From contig NZ_RAIF01000031.1 of the NCBI RefSeq assembly GCF_003671715.1, positions 361,935-397,681 of the forward strand: a stretch of DNA of 35,747 bases. The letters are read 5' to 3'. Below the pieces are notes generated by a model that was not told the origin of the DNA, searched no databases, and saw nothing but the letters and a program-made list of their open reading frames with translations. The DNA is from Streptomyces sp. E2N166. GTDB lineage: Bacteria; Actinomycetota; Actinomycetes; Streptomycetales; Streptomycetaceae. The translations under genes were made by a program, and so were the position numbers. Shown piece after piece: positions 24,865-31,803 of the stretch. Positions within the stretch are counted from its first letter, which is position 1. Each line of letters opens with the position of its first letter.

Positions 24865-26225
24865 CCGTCACCGCCGGAAACGACCAGTACGGTGCCGCGC
24901 TCGACCCGCAGTCCCGAGCCGACCTCGGCAAGCCGCAGGGGCTCAAGTCCGCCCCGCCAATCCCGAATCCCGCCTATCCGCACCTCGGCTTCAACCCCGT
25001 ACCGGGCGACACCGAGACGGTGCGGGGCCTGCAGAAGAAGCTCAGCGGTTGCGCCAAGGTTCTTCAGGAGACCCACGACCTGGTCACCAAGCTCCTGGAC
25101 GGCAGCTACTGGAAGGGCGACGCCGCGGTCGCCTTCCGCGAGCAGCTCGACGGTGGCCCGCTGCCGCTGAACCTCAAGAACGCGGCGCACTCCATCCGCA
25201 AGGCGGCCAGACAACTGGACCGCTGGGAGGGTGAACTCGACGACTTCCAGCGGCGGGCCAAGAAGCTCGAAGAGGACGCGAAGGAAGCCCAGGCCGCGGT
25301 CGACCGCGCACAGGGCCGCGCGAACAAGGCCGGCGACGATCCCGACCTCAAGAAGGACGGCGCCGATCACGACGCCGCGCAGAAGGCGTTGACGCGCGCG
25401 AACGCGGATCTGGACGATGTTCAGGCCGAGCTGAAGAAGATCATCGGCAAGGCGAAGAGGCTCGCCGAAGAGCACGAGGAGAAGGCCGGCTACCGGGCGG
25501 GCAAGATCCGCGACGCCACGAAGAAGCTGGTGCCGCATGAGCCGGGTTGGTTCGACGAGGTACTGGACTGGCTGGGCGACAACCTGCCGGACATCCTCAG
25601 CTTCACGGCCGGGCTCATCGGGATGGCGGCGCTTCTCCTCGCGGGGCCGCTGGGGTGGAGTCTCGCGGCAACTGCCGCTTTGATGCTTACGGCTTCTGGC
25701 ATCAGTGGGACCGCGCTTGCGTTGCGACTCACCGACCCGGAAGTGCGAGCGTCTTTGTGGGACGGCATCACCAAGGGAGAACTCGATGCCAACTTCTGGA
25801 GCAACGTCGTCTCCCTGGGAGCGGATGCCGCAGGTGCGCTACCAGGCGTAGCGGCGGTTTCTAAGGGATCGTTCGAGGCGACGCGAGCTATTCGGAGGAG
25901 TAGCCAGGTGCTTGATTTCTGGCAGAAGGCAGGTACCTATGGTTCGAAGGCTATCGATGAGGCAGGGGCGATCGCCAATCTTGAGAACTCTATGATTGCT
26001 CGAGCCGTGCGCGGTTTCAGTGATCCCGGTAGAGCGGCTAAGGCGATCGCCGGAACTTCGGTCCTGACCGGTGTCGGCACAGGCGGGTTCGGACTGTACA
26101 ACAAAGCCGTAGACGCAGAGGACGACGGCATCAAGGACGGCACTGTCGCCGGCATCGACGGTTCACGCCTCATCCTCGACAGCGGTGGCCTCGTTGACAT
26201 CGCACGATACGTCTTCTGCCGTTAG
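24861..26225 (+). CDS. WXG-domain protein, putative type VII-secreted polymorphic effector, 454 aa
   Basis: The N-terminal region (about 1-60) is a Pro-rich start like those of putative T7SS-secreted proteins (PIPNPAYPHLGFNPVPGDTE). A WXG-type helical hairpin follows with SYWKGDAAVAFREQL (W84-K85-G86), then a long charged coiled coil (about 110-210). A hydrophobic pair of helices (FTAGLIGMAALLLAGPLGW, then AATAALMLTASGISGTALAL) spans about 245-290. The C-terminal 150 residues are Ala/Gly-rich and unrecognised. The GTG start overlaps the previous stop. From about 25670 codon use becomes less GC-biased, as expected where effector tails are exchanged by recombination. No toxin catalytic motif is visible. 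Confidence 0.72.
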   Translation: MTVTAGNDQYGAALDPQSRADLGKPQGLKSAPPIPNPAYPHLGFNPVPGDTETVRGLQKKLSGCAKVLQETHDLVTKLLDGSYWKGDAAVAFREQLDGGPLPLNLKNAAHSIRKAARQLDRWEGELDDFQRRAKKLEEDAKEAQAAVDRAQGRANKAGDDPDLKKDGADHDAAQKALTRANADLDDVQAELKKIIGKAKRLAEEHEEKAGYRAGKIRDATKKLVPHEPGWFDEVLDWLGDNLPDILSFTAGLIGMAALLLAGPLGWSLAATAALMLTASGISGTALALRLTDPEVRASLWDGITKGELDANFWSNVVSLGADAAGALPGVAAVSKGSFEATRAIRRSSQVLDFWQKAGTYGSKAIDEAGAIANLENSMIARAVRGFSDPGRAAKAIAGTSVLTGVGTGGFGLYNKAVDAEDDGIKDGTVAGIDGSRLILDSGGLVDIARYVFCR

Positions 26226-26243
26226 CCAGGAAGGGAAGGACTC

Positions 26244-26924
26244 GTGAACCCCGTCGACTGTGCGACCGCTTGGGAACACGCACCTACACGTCGAGCCTGG
26301 GCCAGTCATATGGCGATGAACGTTATCGGATTCATCGGCTGGGTCGGTGGCTGGGTCGCATTGCTTGGGGTGTCGCTCTACCTGGACGACTGGGTTGTGT
26401 GGGTGTTCCTTCCATACTTTCTTTACGGTCCATATCGCGCTTTGACGCAATTGCGATACTTTCCCGCAGCGCTGTGGATACGGCGCATCTTGCGCACCTA
26501 CCCATGGCAAGTCCTGCATGGCGTTCCGTACGGGCTCAGCGATCGGCCAGAGGTGCTCACTAGGCACTATGGCTGGTTCGAGTTGCCCATTCCGGGTCGT
26601 CCGGGTCAACTATTGCCAGTGGTTTTCACTCAGCATCTTCGCTTGGAGTGGTGGTCTCGGCGAATGGCGCCTCGTGCCAAGCTGCGCCTGAAGGCGCAAA
26701 TCGAAGAGATCTGGTTCGCGGGCGACGTGCGGTTCGTGGGCGTAATTGCCGTGCCCACTCGGAAGGGGCTTGCGCCTCGACGCCTGCACGTCATCGAACA
26801 GCGGATGGACGAGCAGAGCAGTCGGCGGTTCATTGACTGGGGTGCTGGTCCTGATGACATCGAACGCGGCCAACAAGCGGGTGTCTGTCCCCGTGCCATT
26901 TTGAGTCGCATGGAGATTCTGTGA
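26244..26924 (+). CDS. Membrane protein of the WXG module, 226 aa
   Basis: Two transmembrane helices lie near the N-terminus (VIGFIGWVGGWVALLGVSLY, then WVVWVFLPYFLYG), followed by a cytosolic, basic, Trp- and Arg-rich domain of about 150 residues (LRTYPWQVLHGVPYGLSDRP, RLEWWSRRMAPRAKL). I do not recognise the family. The GTG at 26244 follows AGGAAGGGAAGG. It lies 18 bases after the effector-like gene and overlaps the next gene (GTGA). Its GC is among the lowest in the window. A membrane-bound immunity or accessory role is suggested by position only. Confidence 0.65.
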   Translation: MNPVDCATAWEHAPTRRAWASHMAMNVIGFIGWVGGWVALLGVSLYLDDWVVWVFLPYFLYGPYRALTQLRYFPAALWIRRILRTYPWQVLHGVPYGLSDRPEVLTRHYGWFELPIPGRPGQLLPVVFTQHLRLEWWSRRMAPRAKLRLKAQIEEIWFAGDVRFVGVIAVPTRKGLAPRRLHVIEQRMDEQSSRRFIDWGAGPDDIERGQQAGVCPRAILSRMEIL

Positions 26925-27595
26925 GTAGCCTTGAGATCGTCATGCACGACTCCGTAAACGACGCGCAGGCAGAGTTGTGGTTCGCCGAACCAGCTGGCTT
27001 CATGGCTCTGCCGCTGGACGCCCTGCTCGCCGAGCCCGATTCGACGGACGCCGAAAGGATGCGCGCGGCCGTCGCTCCACTACTCAACGCCGCGCCCGGC
27101 GAAATGGTTCGTCAGCAGCTAGTTGCGCAGCTTGCGTCGGGACAGCAACTGCTCGCAACCCTGTGCGACTTCGGTACCGTCCACTGCTCGATCGGCCTGC
27201 ACCGCGATGACGTCGGGGGTCGGGCAAGTAGCGGCGCGCTGCCCCTGCTTTCCCTCTTCACGATCTCCTGGCGTGACACGAACGTCGCCCCACGCGCCGT
27301 CACGGCGGCCCGTGCGGTCACGGCGGGCGACGGGCATACGGACATCGTCTTCCAGGAACTCCCTTGTGGGCCGGCGGTTCTCAGTGAGACCACGCATCGG
27401 CCTGACGCCGACAGCGGGCTGCCTCAGCAACCCCTCCTCCAGATTCACGCCCACCTCCCGCACCCGGACTGCAAGCGCCTGGCCGTTCTCACGTTGAGTA
27501 CCACGGCCACGGCCCGTCGGGAGGAGTACCGGGCGATCCTGCGGCAGGTCGTCGAGACGGTGAGGTTCGAGAAGCCCCTGGGTGCCGACTCGTAA
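26921..27595 (+). CDS. Protein of unknown function in the WXG module, 224 aa
   Basis: A soluble, acidic protein with no signal peptide or membrane helix. A first helical half (LPLDALLAEPDSTDAERMRA) is followed by beta strands; it ends with LAVLTLSTTATARREEYRAI and LRQVVETVRF. This ending loosely resembles LpqN/ESX-associated folds, but the likeness is weak. The GTG start overlaps the membrane protein stop, so the four genes 24547-27595 form one translationally coupled unit. GC returns to the genomic norm here. An immunity or chaperone role is possible; no function is assigned. Confidence 0.62.
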   Translation: MSSLEIVMHDSVNDAQAELWFAEPAGFMALPLDALLAEPDSTDAERMRAAVAPLLNAAPGEMVRQQLVAQLASGQQLLATLCDFGTVHCSIGLHRDDVGGRASSGALPLLSLFTISWRDTNVAPRAVTAARAVTAGDGHTDIVFQELPCGPAVLSETTHRPDADSGLPQQPLLQIHAHLPHPDCKRLAVLTLSTTATARREEYRAILRQVVETVRFEKPLGADS

Positions 27596-27637
27596 AGCTG
27601 TTGTCCGGCGGCCCCGGCCGAAGGTAGGAAGGCCCCC

Positions 27638-28510
27638 ATGACCGGACTCGGCGCCGTATTCCGCCCCCAGCTCGCCCCCGAGCGGCTGCGTGCCGTGGCG
27701 CGCGTCGCCGATGAGGCCGGGCTCGAGGAGCTGTGGCTGTGGGAGGACTGCTTCCGCGAGGGTGGGATCTCCGCGGCCGCCGCCGCGCTCGCCTGGACCG
27801 AGAGGGTGCGGGTCGGCGTCGGGCTGCTGCCCGTGCCTTTGCGGAACGTGGCCGTCACCGCGATGGAGGCCGCCACGCTGCACCGGATGTTCCCCGGCCG
27901 CGCGATCCTCGGCGTCGGGCACGGGGTGCAGGACTGGATGGGGCAGGTCGGGGCGCGGGTCGAGTCGCCCGTCACGCTGTTGAGGGAGCATCTCCTGGCG
28001 CTGCGGGCGCTGTTGGGTGGGGAGCGGCTGACGACCGAAGGACGTTACGTACGGCTTGACGACGTGGCGCTCGACTGGCCGCCGGGGGAGGGGGTCGAGG
28101 TGCTCGCCGGTGCCACCGGGCCCCGCTCGTTGCGGCTTGCGGGGGAGGCCGCCGACGGGACCGTGCTCACCGCGGCCACGCCGCCCGACGGGGTGCGTCG
28201 GGCGCGGCGGCTCATCGACGAAGGGCGCGCGGCGGCCGGGCGGGCGGAGGCGCACAAGGTCGTCGTGTATCTCCTGGCCGCCACGGGGCCCGGCGCCGGC
28301 GAGCGGTTGCGGGCCGAGCTGGTCGCCGAAGGCGTCGGATCGGTGCCGGAGCTCGGTGTCGCCGGGGATGCGGGGACCGTCGCCAGGGCTGTGGAGAAGC
28401 TGGCCGAGGCGGGGGCCGACACCGTGATTCTCCAGCCGACCGGTGACGAACCCGATCCGGAGGGATTCGTGCGGTTCGCCGCCGAGGAGGTCCGGTCCTT
28501 GGTCGCCTAG
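27638..28510 (+). CDS. LLM-class flavin-dependent oxidoreductase, 290 aa
   Basis: Luciferase-like monooxygenase fold (TIM barrel) using FMN or F420. Typical segments are GLEELWLWEDCFREGGISAA, VRVGVGLLPVPLRNVAVTAM with MEAATLHRMFPGRAILGVGH, and a C-terminal GDAGTVARAVEKLAEAGADT. The ATG at 27638 follows GGTAGGAAGG. The VGVGLLPVPLRN segment resembles F420-dependent enzymes, but the cofactor cannot be decided by eye, nor the substrate. It is followed closely by a methyltransferase gene in the same direction. Confidence 0.88.
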   Translation: MTGLGAVFRPQLAPERLRAVARVADEAGLEELWLWEDCFREGGISAAAAALAWTERVRVGVGLLPVPLRNVAVTAMEAATLHRMFPGRAILGVGHGVQDWMGQVGARVESPVTLLREHLLALRALLGGERLTTEGRYVRLDDVALDWPPGEGVEVLAGATGPRSLRLAGEAADGTVLTAATPPDGVRRARRLIDEGRAAAGRAEAHKVVVYLLAATGPGAGERLRAELVAEGVGSVPELGVAGDAGTVARAVEKLAEAGADTVILQPTGDEPDPEGFVRFAAEEVRSLVA

Positions 28511-28580
28511 CCGGGCGCACCGCCGCCGTTTCATGGCCCACACCGCCCCGCCCCCCTACGCTGATCGGACTCATTTCCTC

Positions 28581-29372
28581 ATGGCTCAGCCCAACACCCG
28601 TGCCTTCGACGAGCTCGTGGCCGAAGGCGCCTCCGTGCCCACCGAAGGGTGGGACTTCTCCTGGTTCGAGGGCAGGGCCACCGAGGCGCGGCCGTCCTGG
28701 GGGTACGCGCGGTCCATGGCGGGCCGGCTGGCCGAGGCCAACGCCGTACTGGAGGTGCAGACCGGGGGAGGGGAGGTACTGGATCACGCCCTCGAAACCG
28801 CTGCCCCGCGCCGTCCCCGTCTCGTCGTCGCCACCGAGGGCTGGCCCCCCAACGTCGCCAAGGCCACCGCACGGCTCCGCCCCCGCGGCGTCCCCGTGGT
28901 CGCCTCGCCCGACGACGCGCCCCTGCCCTTCGCGGACGGAGCCTTCGACCTGGTCGTGAGCCGGCATCCCGTCGAGCCGCACTGGGGTGAGGTCGCGCGT
29001 GTGCTCGCGCCCGGGGGTACGTACTTCGCCCAGCACGTCGGGCCCGGCAGCGTCTTCGAGCTCGTCGAGTACTTCCTCGGGCCCCAGCCGGAGGAGAGCC
29101 GGAACCACCGTCACCCCGAACGAGAGCGTGCCGACGCCGAGGCCGCCGGTCTGGAGGTCGTAGACCTGCGGGCGGAGCGGCTGCGGATGGAGTTCCACGA
29201 CGTCGGTGCCGTCGTTCACTTCCTGCGCAAGGTGGTGTGGATGGTCCCCGGCTTCACCGTCGACGGTTACCGGGACCGACTGCGCGATCTGCACGAGCGC
29301 ATCGAGGCCGACGGCCCCTTCGTCGCCCACAGCACGCGTCACCTCTTCGACGCGTGCAAGCCGCGCCCCTGA
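28581..29372 (+). CDS. Class I SAM-dependent methyltransferase, 263 aa
   Basis: Rossmann-type methyltransferase. The SAM-binding region is modified: VLEVQTGGGEVLDHAL in place of the usual VLDxGxGxG, then RPRLVVATEGWPPNVAKATA, and the post-III motif VARVLAPGGTYFAQHVG. The start is set at ATG 28581, where family-like sequence begins (NTRAFDELVAEGASVPTEGW). A TACGCT hexamer at 28557-28562 could be a -10, giving a very short leader; an upstream ATG at 28533 would add 16 residues. Substrate unknown. The 18-bp tandem repeat begins 14 bases after the stop. Confidence 0.82.
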   Translation: MAQPNTRAFDELVAEGASVPTEGWDFSWFEGRATEARPSWGYARSMAGRLAEANAVLEVQTGGGEVLDHALETAAPRRPRLVVATEGWPPNVAKATARLRPRGVPVVASPDDAPLPFADGAFDLVVSRHPVEPHWGEVARVLAPGGTYFAQHVGPGSVFELVEYFLGPQPEESRNHRHPERERADAEAAGLEVVDLRAERLRMEFHDVGAVVHFLRKVVWMVPGFTVDGYRDRLRDLHERIEADGPFVAHSTRHLFDACKPRP

Positions 29373-29386
29373 CCACGCCGCGCCCC

Positions 29387-29456
29387 CAGGTCACGCCACG
29401 CGCCCAGGTCACGCCACGCGCCCAGGTCACGCCACGCGCCCAGGTCACGCCGCGCC
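29387..29456. repeat. 18-bp tandem repeat, nearly four copies
   Basis: The unit CAGGTCACGCCACGCGCC begins at 29387, 29405, 29423 and 29441; the fourth copy is incomplete and diverges after CAGGTCACGCC. It lies in the 149-bp gap between two convergent genes. The unit is a multiple of three but lies outside both coding frames. Confidence 0.9.
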
Positions 29457-29521
29457 CCTGGGCCGCGGCGCACTCCTAGGTCGCAAGCCGCACCCCTGAG
29501 TCACGGCGGACGCCGAAACGC

Positions 29522-30715
29522 TCACGCGTGCGCGCCCACCGTCACCTCGCCCACCACCAACTCGGCCTCGGCCTCCAGTACCTCCCCGACCCGTGCCGCC
29601 TGCGCCGCCAGCTCCCGTTGCTGCCGGGACGTGAGGCGGCCCAGCGGTTCGACCGTGACCGTCGTACGCCGCCCCCGGCGCCGCTGGTGCCAGACGCCCG
29701 CCACGACGCCGTCCACGAGCAGCACGGGGAAGTTGCCCGCCTGCCCGCCCGCCAGCGCACGCCGGTACGCGGCTCCGGGGAAGAGCAGCTCCCTCGGCTG
29801 TGCGGCGATGAGATACGCGTCGAAGTACGGCAGCAGCCGCACCCCACGCAGGAGATCTTCCTGCTCGGGGCCGCCGGGGAAGACGGTGTCGCCCGTCGCC
29901 ACCCACGCCGGCGTTCCCTCGAAGTCGACCTGCTCGATCTCGCCCGCGGCGGCCAGCTGGTCGTACAGGGCCCTGGCCCAGCCGGGCGGCGCCGCCAGCC
30001 ACCGGGCGAAGTGCCGCGGTGCGGCCGGGCCGTACGCGTGCAGGTAGCGGCGTACGAGGAGCCGCAACGCCTCTTCCGACCGCATCGGGGCGAAGTGGGG
30101 CGGACGGGTGTACGTCACCTTGCGGCCGCGGTTCGGTCCGAAGGAGAGTGCGCCGGACTGGCCCGCCCGGTGCAGCGCCTGCCGCCAGCGCGGCCACATG
30201 GTCTGGAACGCCGGCATCACGAGGTCGCCGGCCCAGGGGCCGGTGCGGGCGACGACCTCCTCGCCGAGTTCGTCGATGGTCAGGAAGGAGCCGTCGAGGG
30301 CGTCGCCGATCGCCGAGACGACCTGCTCCGCCTGCTCCCGCGTGAGCCGTACGCCGGACGGGAAGGAACCCGGGCCGTCGGCGATCGCGGGCAGTGCGGC
30401 GCACCACATCGGCAGGTCCCGGGCCGGGAGCAGGTGCACCGTCCCGCGCGGACCGTGCGTCTTCACGAGCGAGGGCGGCGGTGCGGAGGTTGACCCGGTC
30501 GGCCACAGGGACATCCGTACGTCCGTCCGGGTGACGCCGTCGGTCCGCAGGCCGACCGACAGTTCGGCCGCCGACAGTACTTGGGCATGGACGCCGAGCA
30601 TCGTGCCGGCCACGTCGGCGACCGGTGTGCCCGTTCGGGCAGACATGGCCAGGAACTGCCGGTCCAGCCGCCGTGCGCTCGCCGCGCCCCAAGTGATCCC
30701 CACGGTCTTCGTCAT
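29522..30715 (-). CDS. AlkZ-like winged-helix DNA-binding protein, 397 aa
   Basis: Member of the winged helix DNA-binding domain superfamily that includes the DNA glycosylase AlkZ. Family segments are VADVAGTMLGVHAQVLSAAE (in the position of the AlkZ QxQ element, here HAQ), RGTVHLLPARDLPMW, RRYLHAYGPAAPRHFARWLA, LLPYFDAYLIA, NFPVLLVDGVVAGVW and the C-terminal VTVEPLGRL. The length fits the family. The ATG at 30715 has no Shine-Dalgarno; a -10-like TAACGT six bases upstream suggests a leaderless mRNA. Roles in excising bulky lesions or crosslinks are known for some members; the missing first Gln makes glycosylase activity uncertain. Confidence 0.85.
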   Translation of the reverse strand: MTKTVGITWGAASARRLDRQFLAMSARTGTPVADVAGTMLGVHAQVLSAAELSVGLRTDGVTRTDVRMSLWPTGSTSAPPPSLVKTHGPRGTVHLLPARDLPMWCAALPAIADGPGSFPSGVRLTREQAEQVVSAIGDALDGSFLTIDELGEEVVARTGPWAGDLVMPAFQTMWPRWRQALHRAGQSGALSFGPNRGRKVTYTRPPHFAPMRSEEALRLLVRRYLHAYGPAAPRHFARWLAAPPGWARALYDQLAAAGEIEQVDFEGTPAWVATGDTVFPGGPEQEDLLRGVRLLPYFDAYLIAAQPRELLFPGAAYRRALAGGQAGNFPVLLVDGVVAGVWHQRRRGRRTTVTVEPLGRLTSRQQRELAAQAARVGEVLEAEAELVVGEVTVGAHA

Positions 30716-30721
30716 GAGGTG

Positions 30722-30749
30722 ACGTTAGGAGAGGGGTAGGACAGGTCAC
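30722..30749 (-). promoter_or_regulatory. Probable promoter giving a leaderless AlkZ-like transcript
   Basis: On the minus strand GTGACC (30744-30749) and TAACGT (30722-30727) are spaced 16 bp apart, and the -10 ends six bases before the ATG. Transcription would start at or next to the start codon, in keeping with the missing ribosome site. Confidence 0.5.
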
Positions 30750-30963
30750 GGCCTGGTTGGTGCCCGGAGGGGGAGCATATTCGGGGCGTATGCGGCGTAC
30801 CTTCGCAAATATCGGTACGTCTGGTGACGGGGTGCGGAATCACCCTTCGATCCTCACAGGGTTCCCACATCGTTATTCATTGATGTCCGCCTTGCGTCGA
30901 ATTCGGCGTTCCCGATCGCGTAAGTTCGGAGCAGGTAATTCGCGTGAGCAAAGCTGCGCGTGT

Positions 30964-30996
30964 GGCACCGCGCAGTGGAGGGGGCTGCGCGGTGCC
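30964..30996. other. 12-bp perfect stem-loop
   Basis: GGCACCGCGCAG (30964-30975) and CTGCGCGGTGCC (30985-30996) pair perfectly around the loop TGGAGGGGG. No T-run follows. Its role is unknown; it may be part of a structured RNA with the next element. Confidence 0.75.
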
Positions 30997-31040
30997 CGGT
31001 CAAGCGTGCGTTCGCCGGTGGATTCACCCGGTGGAGGGAA

Positions 31041-31072
31041 GCGGGGGTGATCCCCCGCCTGGGCTGCGGGGG
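31041..31072. promoter_or_regulatory. Three-part GC element with two mutually exclusive hairpins
   Basis: GCGGGGG (31041-31047), CCCCCGC (31052-31058) and GCGGGGG (31066-31072) lie in a row. The middle block can pair perfectly with either flank, through a 4-nt or a 7-nt loop. Such alternative pairing is typical of attenuators and riboswitch expression platforms, but no known aptamer was identified. Confidence 0.45.
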
Positions 31073-31224
31073 CCATCGGGACCGCTTCGGATTGCCCATC
31101 CTGTCCCTTCAGCCGCTTCGGGTCCCCTGCTCACCCGTGAATCAGCCGTGTTTTGGCCATGATTCAGGGCGGAATGATCGCTTCCGGGGCCATCCGGGCG
31201 TCGCCGGGCAACTTCGGAGAGTAG

Positions 31225-31324
31225 TTGTGGCACGCCGATGCGCGCGGCATCACTTACAAAGGGTTATGGTGGAAACCCCCCCTCGGGCCGGTCCGTCTCC
31301 CCCCCACGGACCGGCCCGTTTTTT
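31225..31324 (+). ncRNA. Candidate 6C RNA with intrinsic terminator
   Basis: The 6C RNA family of actinobacteria has two hairpins whose loops carry six or more cytosines; in Streptomyces it ends at a rho-independent terminator. Here a C7 run (31276-31282) follows GGGTTATGGTGGAAA. It is succeeded by a 12-bp perfect stem GGGCCGGTCCGT / ACGGACCGGCCC (31285-31317) whose loop CTCCCCCCC also holds C7, then TTTTTT (31319-31324). The 5' end is a guess, near the GATGC-GCGCG-GCATC hairpin at about 31237-31251. Pairing around the first C-run is not fully resolved. The terminator itself is very secure. Confidence 0.62.
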
Positions 31325-31529
31325 CTGCCCTCCCGGCCGCACGTCTCTTCTCCTCACCGGCCGGCTTCCCTCCCCCTCCCGGGTCTCGTGCCTCGCGCCG
31401 CCGATCTCCCGGCGGGACGCCCGTAATGAGGAGTTCACCGGTGCGCCGTCCTGCGTCGTGGCATGGCGGCGCTTGTTCGAGGGCATAAGCCAAGCAGGTC
31501 GACGCCCGAACCACGGGTGTCGTATCTCA

Positions 31530-31552
31530 GCGGACGGCGCGGAGCCGTCCGC
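31530..31552. other. 9-bp perfect hairpin in the phoH upstream region
   Basis: GCGGACGGC and GCCGTCCGC pair around GCGGA. No T-run follows. It may be part of a structured leader or a weak terminator. Confidence 0.6.
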
Positions 31553-31653
31553 CCGGGAGGCCCTTTGCACCAGCCCCACCGTGCGGTCACGGCACGGAAG
31601 ACACGGCGGAGGGCCGATTCGCGGCCCGCGCCAGTGCATGGCGGTCTTACGGA

Positions 31654-31716
31654 CCTGCCTGACGGTTTCCGTCTGCCTCGCGGCGTCCGGGCGGACGACG
31701 GGAATCGTCAGGCAGG
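31654..31716 (+). other. 20-bp long hairpin ahead of phoH
   Basis: CCTGCCTGACGGTTTCCGTC (31654-31673) pairs with 31697-31716. As RNA on the plus strand all 20 positions pair, two as G-U wobbles, around a 23-nt loop. It lies about 90 bases before the phoH start. Wobble pairs that keep the plus-strand RNA stem intact suggest an RNA-level function, such as a leader or terminator. Confidence 0.65.
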
Positions 31717-31803
31717 CCCTTCACCGGCCGGCTCGTTCCCGCCCTCCCGGCCCAGCGTCCACTCCGTCGCTCCCCGACCTCTTCCGAGGGGGTACGTCCT
31801 TCC

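Larger units (their letters stand above)
30750..31803. other. Large intergenic region, structured, no credible protein gene
   Basis: More than 1 kb between the AlkZ-like gene and phoH. Open frames here (for example from GTG 30944) give Pro/Arg/Gly-rich products with no family character, so I call none. The stretch is unusually rich in inverted repeats: 30964-30996, 31041-31072, 31138-31166 (TGAATCA / TGATTCA), 31285-31324, 31530-31552 and 31654-31716. Together with the candidate 6C RNA this suggests one or more non-coding RNAs and a long structured phoH leader. Confidence 0.6.

Noticed and set aside
31021..31160. Fragments resembling a c-di-AMP (ydaO) riboswitch on the minus strand (GGGGACCC and GGGTGAATCC)
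   Set aside because: The blocks are about 90 bases apart and the other conserved block (AGCTAACC-type) is missing. The gene on that strand appears leaderless, so the match is probably chance.
30944..31162. 72-codon frame beginning GTG at 30944 with an acceptable ribosome site
   Set aside because: The product has no family character, spans strong hairpins and has the composition of non-coding GC-rich DNA.
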